From positions 1-42,687 of the IMG/VR virus record IMGVR_UViG_3300031553_000008: 42,687 bases of DNA. One strand, 5' to 3'. This DNA is from a virus. Shown piece after piece: positions 39,469-42,687 of the stretch (its first letter is position 1; each line of letters begins with the position of its first letter). The translations under genes and the position numbers were made by a program. The notes under the pieces were generated by a model. The model did no database searches. It was not told the DNA's origin and saw nothing but the letters and a program-made list of their open reading frames with translations.

Positions 39469-41042
39469 AGGATGATTACCTCAAGCTGTGCAACTCACCT
39501 CCACAGTTTATTGGAGTAGACACAGAAACCATAGGTAAGGAGGATAGAACTCCAATCGGAGTATCTATTGCTACTGCCCCAGACACATCATTCTACTTCC
39601 CACTATATCCTGACATAGACCCCAAGTTGCCTTGGCATATCTTACAAGACCCTAAGATTACTAAGGTATATCAAAATGCTATATTTGACCTAAATGTCCT
39701 AGGCATCCCTTCTAATGAGCTTGGACCTATAGATAGAGATAATATCACTGACACTTATATAATAGCCCAGCTGATAGGCAGAAGAGATAAATCATTGTTT
39801 GACCTGCAGTGGGAAGTTGGAAGAGAAGACATCACTAAAGCAGCCGATATGCTTAGAGGTGGTAAGTCTATGCTGGACTACCCAACAGAGGTGGTAGCGA
39901 AGAAGTGCTGTATAGATGCAGAGGTAACTCTCCAGTGGTATCTGCACCATGAAGATAAAGTGGATAAGCAGTACCTAGCTCGTGAGCTTAAGATTATCCC
40001 AATACTTATAGATATGTCTAATAGAGGCATACTCATAGACCATTCTGTTAGGTCTAGAGTTGAGGCTAGGCTCACCAAGCAGGTGAATTATCTTAGAGCT
40101 ATAGCAGACGGTGAAGGATTCAACCCAGGCTCTCCGCAGCAAGTAGGATATATACTAGCTACCAGAGGAGTGTTCCTGCCTTGGACTAAGAAGAAGAAGC
40201 AATTTGCGACTGATGCAAGTGTCTTAGAGCTAGTAGACGACCCACTGGCAGGGCTAGTGCTTGATTACCGCCACGATAGCACGCTGCTAAATAGATACAT
40301 TAAACCTATAGCTAATGACGAGAGATTCTATACCGAGTTCAATTTAGATGCAGTCACTGGTAGAATCTCCTCTAGCAAACGTAACATACAGAACTTGCCA
40401 CCAGGAGAAGTAAGGAGTATGCTTCTTCCAGATAGCGGTATATTCACTGATATAGATTACTCACAGATAGAGCTCAGGATATTAGCTTATCTATCTGGAG
40501 ATAGAAAGATGTTGGAGATATTCGCTGACCGAGAAGGCGACATTCACCAGTTTGTAGCTAACTTCATGCGGATAATCAGGAAGACTGCTAAGAATGTCCA
40601 CTTCGGCTTAATCTACGGAGCTACACCTACCTGTCTAAGGGAGACAGCAAAGATTAAAGACTTGAGAAGGTGTGCTCAGCTTATAGATATGTGGTTTGAC
40701 TTATTCAAAGATGCAGGTTATTTCATTAGAGAAACTCAGCGAGAAGGATTAAGAGATGGCTACATAGATACACTCGGTGGCAGAAGAATCCCTATACCTA
40801 TAGGCTACGAGAATGACGAAGCCTGTATGAGGAAGGCTATCAACTACAAAATTCAGGGGAGTGCTGCTGAGATAATGAAGGACACTCTGATTGTATGCCA
40901 GCACTTGCCACAGGCTATTACAGTCCATGATGAAGATGTCTTTGACGGAGATGTGATGAGAGAGGTAGTACAGCTTGACCTAGAGCACATATCTCCGCTG
41001 GAGACTCCAATAACTATCAAGCTGTTAGAAAGATGGGAATAA
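39438..41042 (+). CDS. polA: Family A DNA polymerase
   Basis: This 534-aa replicative polymerase starts at GTG 39438 behind AGGAG. The 3'-5' exonuclease has DTE (D28, E30), FDL (D84), DTY (D105) and D160. The polymerase domain has motif A DIDYSQIELR (D340), motif B RKTAKNVHFGLIYG (381-394) and motif C VHDE (D498). All catalytic residues are present. There is no 5'-nuclease domain, and the protein is shorter than T7 or bacterial Pol I. It closes the early operon and meets the opposing nuclease gene 30 bases further on. Confidence 0.95.
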   Translation: MAYYHGQGKLEDDYLKLCNSPPQFIGVDTETIGKEDRTPIGVSIATAPDTSFYFPLYPDIDPKLPWHILQDPKITKVYQNAIFDLNVLGIPSNELGPIDRDNITDTYIIAQLIGRRDKSLFDLQWEVGREDITKAADMLRGGKSMLDYPTEVVAKKCCIDAEVTLQWYLHHEDKVDKQYLARELKIIPILIDMSNRGILIDHSVRSRVEARLTKQVNYLRAIADGEGFNPGSPQQVGYILATRGVFLPWTKKKKQFATDASVLELVDDPLAGLVLDYRHDSTLLNRYIKPIANDERFYTEFNLDAVTGRISSSKRNIQNLPPGEVRSMLLPDSGIFTDIDYSQIELRILAYLSGDRKMLEIFADREGDIHQFVANFMRIIRKTAKNVHFGLIYGATPTCLRETAKIKDLRRCAQLIDMWFDLFKDAGYFIRETQREGLRDGYIDTLGGRRIPIPIGYENDEACMRKAINYKIQGSAAEIMKDTLIVCQHLPQAITVHDEDVFDGDVMREVVQLDLEHISPLETPITIKLLERWE

Positions 41043-41072
41043 AAGCCATTCATAAAATATCGAGCTGGTGGC

Positions 41073-41501
41073 TTAAGGAGCAAGAGGAGGTCTGTAAACT
41101 ATCTGGTCTGATAACACGATAGCCAGCACATCATAGTTCTTAGGATTGTGTGAGAAAGTATCAGACACTTTACCCGATGTTGAGTAAGCTCCTGTCTTTA
41201 CTTCAACTCTCAATAGCTTATGGTCTTGTAGCACTGCTAAGTCACAAGAACAACTTGGGCTCAATGCTCTGAATACGCTGCACCCTCTAGACAGTAAATC
41301 CACTGCAACTTTTAGTTCTGAGAGAGCTCCTACAGTTGCTGTCGGAAGGTTATATGGATTGTTTCTACTAGAGTACTTCTTGTGTCGACTTATAATCCTA
41401 CAAGCATCACTACAATAATGCTTCCTTCTCCTACGCTGCTCATCTGATAGCTCCTTCCCACACTCAACACAGTTAGAAATCCTTTCGTGTTTATTCATCA
41501 T
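41073..41501 (-). CDS. PD-(D/E)XK nuclease with N-terminal zinc finger
   Basis: In this 142-aa protein, C11, C14, C30 and C34 form a zinc site. The nuclease core has E62 (VGALSELKVA), D87 (SCDLAV) and E100-x-K102 (RVEVKTG), the signature of Hjc-like resolvases and group I-intron-type endonucleases. It may resolve branched DNA before packaging or act as a homing nuclease. It has its own consensus promoter, and the ATG lies six bases after the -10 box, so the mRNA is probably leaderless. It is convergent with the polymerase gene. Confidence 0.8.
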   Translation of the reverse strand: MMNKHERISNCVECGKELSDEQRRRRKHYCSDACRIISRHKKYSSRNNPYNLPTATVGALSELKVAVDLLSRGCSVFRALSPSCSCDLAVLQDHKLLRVEVKTGAYSTSGKVSDTFSHNPKNYDVLAIVLSDQIVYRPPLAP

Positions 41502-41507
41502 ACTACA

Positions 41508-41536
41508 ATTATAACACAGCTATAAATGATTGTCAA
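41508..41536 (-). promoter_or_regulatory. Perfect consensus promoter of the nuclease gene
   Basis: TTGACA (41536-41531), exactly 17 bases, TATAAT (41513-41508) on the minus strand: a full sigma70 consensus. The first ATG follows after six bases, the same spacing as at the terminase promoter. Confidence 0.9.
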
Positions 41537-41677
41537 TACCCCTCTAAATCATTCCACATCCGTCGATTTTGACGCTGAGGTTGTTACCCTACATCTATTG
41601 TATTATCGCCCGATATGAGCCGTTTTTCATTCATAAAATTTCGATATTTGGATGAGTGGAATAAACCGATTGTATAA

Positions 41678-41699
41678 GGGGAGGGGAGGTGGGTGGAGG
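41678..41699 (+). other. G-rich tract
   Basis: A run of GGGG, GGGG, GG, GGG, GG and GG separated by single bases lies in the gap between the late operon's last gene and the nuclease promoter. It might form a two-layer G-quadruplex. No intrinsic terminator was found in this gap (41502-41745). Confidence 0.3.
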
Positions 41700-41745
41700 T
41701 TATCCAGTGATGCAGTAGTGGAGACTACCCAGCAGCACAGTAGCC

Positions 41746-41973
41746 CTACTTAATGATGTATAAGTAGATAAGTATGCCTAGACCCAGCAAGAGCATAGAG
41801 GCGACAAACTTCCCGAAACGGTAGTACCAGAACTTCCTCACTATCAGCGGTTTTACTTCAGCAGGAATCTTCCGCCTAGCCCATAGACAGAACAACTCGC
41901 AAAAGCCTATGACAAACACATGAAGTTCATCATAGTTGTTGATGAACTCTGAAGGATTAGGAAACCAACGCAT
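41746..41973 (-). CDS. Small membrane protein at the end of the late operon
   Basis: This 75-aa protein has a hydrophobic N-terminal patch (VFVIGFCELFCLW) and a strong C-terminal span at about residues 56-73 ending YLYIIK. A basic middle (RRKIPAEVKPLIVRKFWYYR) lies between them. GGAGGA precedes the ATG, which overlaps the upstream stop. It could be a holin or spanin-like lysis protein, since it closes the late transcript; no lysin is visible. Confidence 0.6.
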   Translation of the reverse strand: MRWFPNPSEFINNYDELHVFVIGFCELFCLWARRKIPAEVKPLIVRKFWYYRFGKFVASMLLLGLGILIYLYIIK

Positions 41974-42080
41974 TACTTCCTCCTAAACGGCTTTCCTATA
42001 GGACCTTTGCCTTTGCCTCTACCTAATCCTCTACCTGCACCACCACTTCTGATTTTACTTCCTGGGCATGGTCTTGACAT
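41973..42080 (-). CDS. 35-aa Gly/Lys/Arg-rich basic protein
   Basis: GGAGG lies six bases before ATG 42080. The product MSRPCPGSKIRSGGAGRGLG continues with RGKGKGPIGKPFRRK and is strongly basic and without order, like a protamine. Its stop overlaps the next start (TAATG). It could bind packaged DNA or RNA. Too small for homology claims. Confidence 0.6.
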   Translation of the reverse strand: MSRPCPGSKIRSGGAGRGLGRGKGKGPIGKPFRRK

Positions 42081-42090
42081 TCTAACCTCC

Positions 42091-42687
42091 TTACGCTTTA
42101 CCTTGCTTTACAGGAACTGAACTAATGTTCCTCTTCCACTCAAGCCTATCTCTCAGCACAGCTACAAATCCAGCGTACTCCCTATCTGACCGTTCTCGAT
42201 ATTTCATAGCCAGGTCAGCATAATAGCTTGATGCTGACTCATACTTAGCTATCTGTGCCTGCACTCCGTTAGCGTGACTTATTCTGCCCTCCGCCTCACT
42301 TATGTAAGCAATGGCTTGATTCAGCTCACCTTCAGCATAGGCAGCGTAGTTCTCAGCTGCATTTGCTCCTTTAGGAACAGTATTTATTAGTGCAGTCCCA
42401 GCTGTAAGATTGATGTCAGCATCTGCGACTAGTGCAGCCACCTTGTCAAGTGCCGTATCTGCTAAGTTTAGTATAGTCGTTATACCAGCGATAAGTGCTG
42501 CACCAGCATCCATTTGAACTGCAGAGTCTTCCATATACTTGTAGCTTAGCGATAGAGCGGAGTAAGCAATAGCTCCTAAGATAACCACATCATCAAGGTG
42601 ATTAGGATATGAGCCTTCCGCATCTGGAGCTGGTGAAGTATGCTTAGATAAGTAGTGAATCCACATATGCTTATTTGCACTAAGCTG
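42091..42687 (-). CDS. Virion adaptor-like protein, C-terminal part
   Basis: The frame has no stop between base 42687 and the TAA at 42091 and continues in phase from the gene running off base 1. The visible ATG at 42666 is therefore probably internal, reading QLSANKHMWIHYLSKH across it. The 198 codons encode long Ala-rich helices (LNLADTALDKVAALVADADI, YAAYAEGELNQAIAYISEAE) and a basic tail, as in helical connector or tail-adaptor proteins. The joined protein would be 377 aa. Confidence 0.75.
   Translation of the reverse strand, partial: QLSANKHMWIHYLSKHTSPAPDAEGSYPNHLDDVVILGAIAYSALSLSYKYMEDSAVQMDAGAALIAGITTILNLADTALDKVAALVADADINLTAGTALINTVPKGANAAENYAAYAEGELNQAIAYISEAEGRISHANGVQAQIAKYESASSYYADLAMKYRERSDREYAGFVAVLRDRLEWKRNISSVPVKQGKA

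Noticed and set aside
41043-41072. Bidirectional terminator between polymerase and nuclease genes
   Set aside because: AAGCCA/TGGCTT pairing exists but is short, with a long loop and no clear T-run in either direction.
42666-42687. ATG 42666 as a true gene start
   Set aside because: The frame is open upstream to the edge and continues the gene from the left end; no ribosome site is visible before it.

Overview
This window looks like the complete genome of a tailed double-stranded DNA bacteriophage, opened inside a gene. A reading frame on the minus strand runs off the left edge in exact codon phase with a frame that enters from the right edge. Joining the two ends gives one 377-codon protein, so the natural form is probably a 42,687-bp circle, which would fit a circularly permuted genome. 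Phage hallmarks are present once each: small and large terminase, portal, scaffold, major capsid, tail or fibre proteins, family A DNA polymerase, helicase-like ATPase and recombination nucleases. I see no integrase, repressor, phage RNA polymerase or tRNA. I also see no typical tape-measure gene, so a short-tailed particle is possible. Strong Shine-Dalgarno sites and seven promoters with an exact TTGACA box point to a bacterial host whose sigma70-type polymerase does the transcription. The host itself cannot be named from the sequence.

Layout. From about 22,234 leftwards to 1, and through the ends to 41,746, the minus strand carries the late (virion) genes. In order these are terminase small subunit, a very basic 68-aa protein, TerL, portal, a giant 2,379-aa protein containing a HExxH peptidase motif and a 304-aa LAGLIDADG intein, a second promoter, scaffold, major capsid, two tandem decoration-like paralogues, small head or neck proteins, fibre proteins, small membrane proteins and the end-spanning gene. 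From 22,322 to 41,042 the plus strand carries the early genes. A long series of tiny genes (YopX-like, zinc-ribbon and single-membrane-span proteins) is followed by a RepA-like ATPase, a possible ssDNA-binding protein, a Cas4-like nuclease, an AAA_24/Sak4-like ATPase, HNH and ERCC4-like nucleases, a HAD phosphatase, a DNA methyltransferase and a family A polymerase. A PD-(D/E)XK nuclease with its own promoter converges on the polymerase gene.

An independent minus-strand unit (24,155-24,885) sits inside the early operon. It has its own consensus promoter, a leader hairpin, one GC-richer gene and a strong intrinsic terminator, which is the layout of a moron (acquired cargo gene).

The most interesting feature is the homing endonucleases. 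Besides the intein there are three free-standing LAGLIDADG genes. Two of them are flanked by duplicated pieces of the gene they entered. One sits between two versions of the start of the Sak4-like ATPase gene (both encode ENIVAT, with four of six codons changed synonymously). The other sits between two versions of the end of the methyltransferase gene (ending VLRKP* and IVRKP*). In both cases the divergent copy is fused to the body of the host gene and the apparently ancestral copy is stranded on the far side. This suggests insertion that repairs the host gene with a recoded, cleavage-resistant end. Other unusual features are three small genes with good ribosome sites but AUA or AUU where AUG is expected, two promoters placed so that the mRNA would be leaderless, and a structured intergenic RNA candidate at 37,131-37,229.
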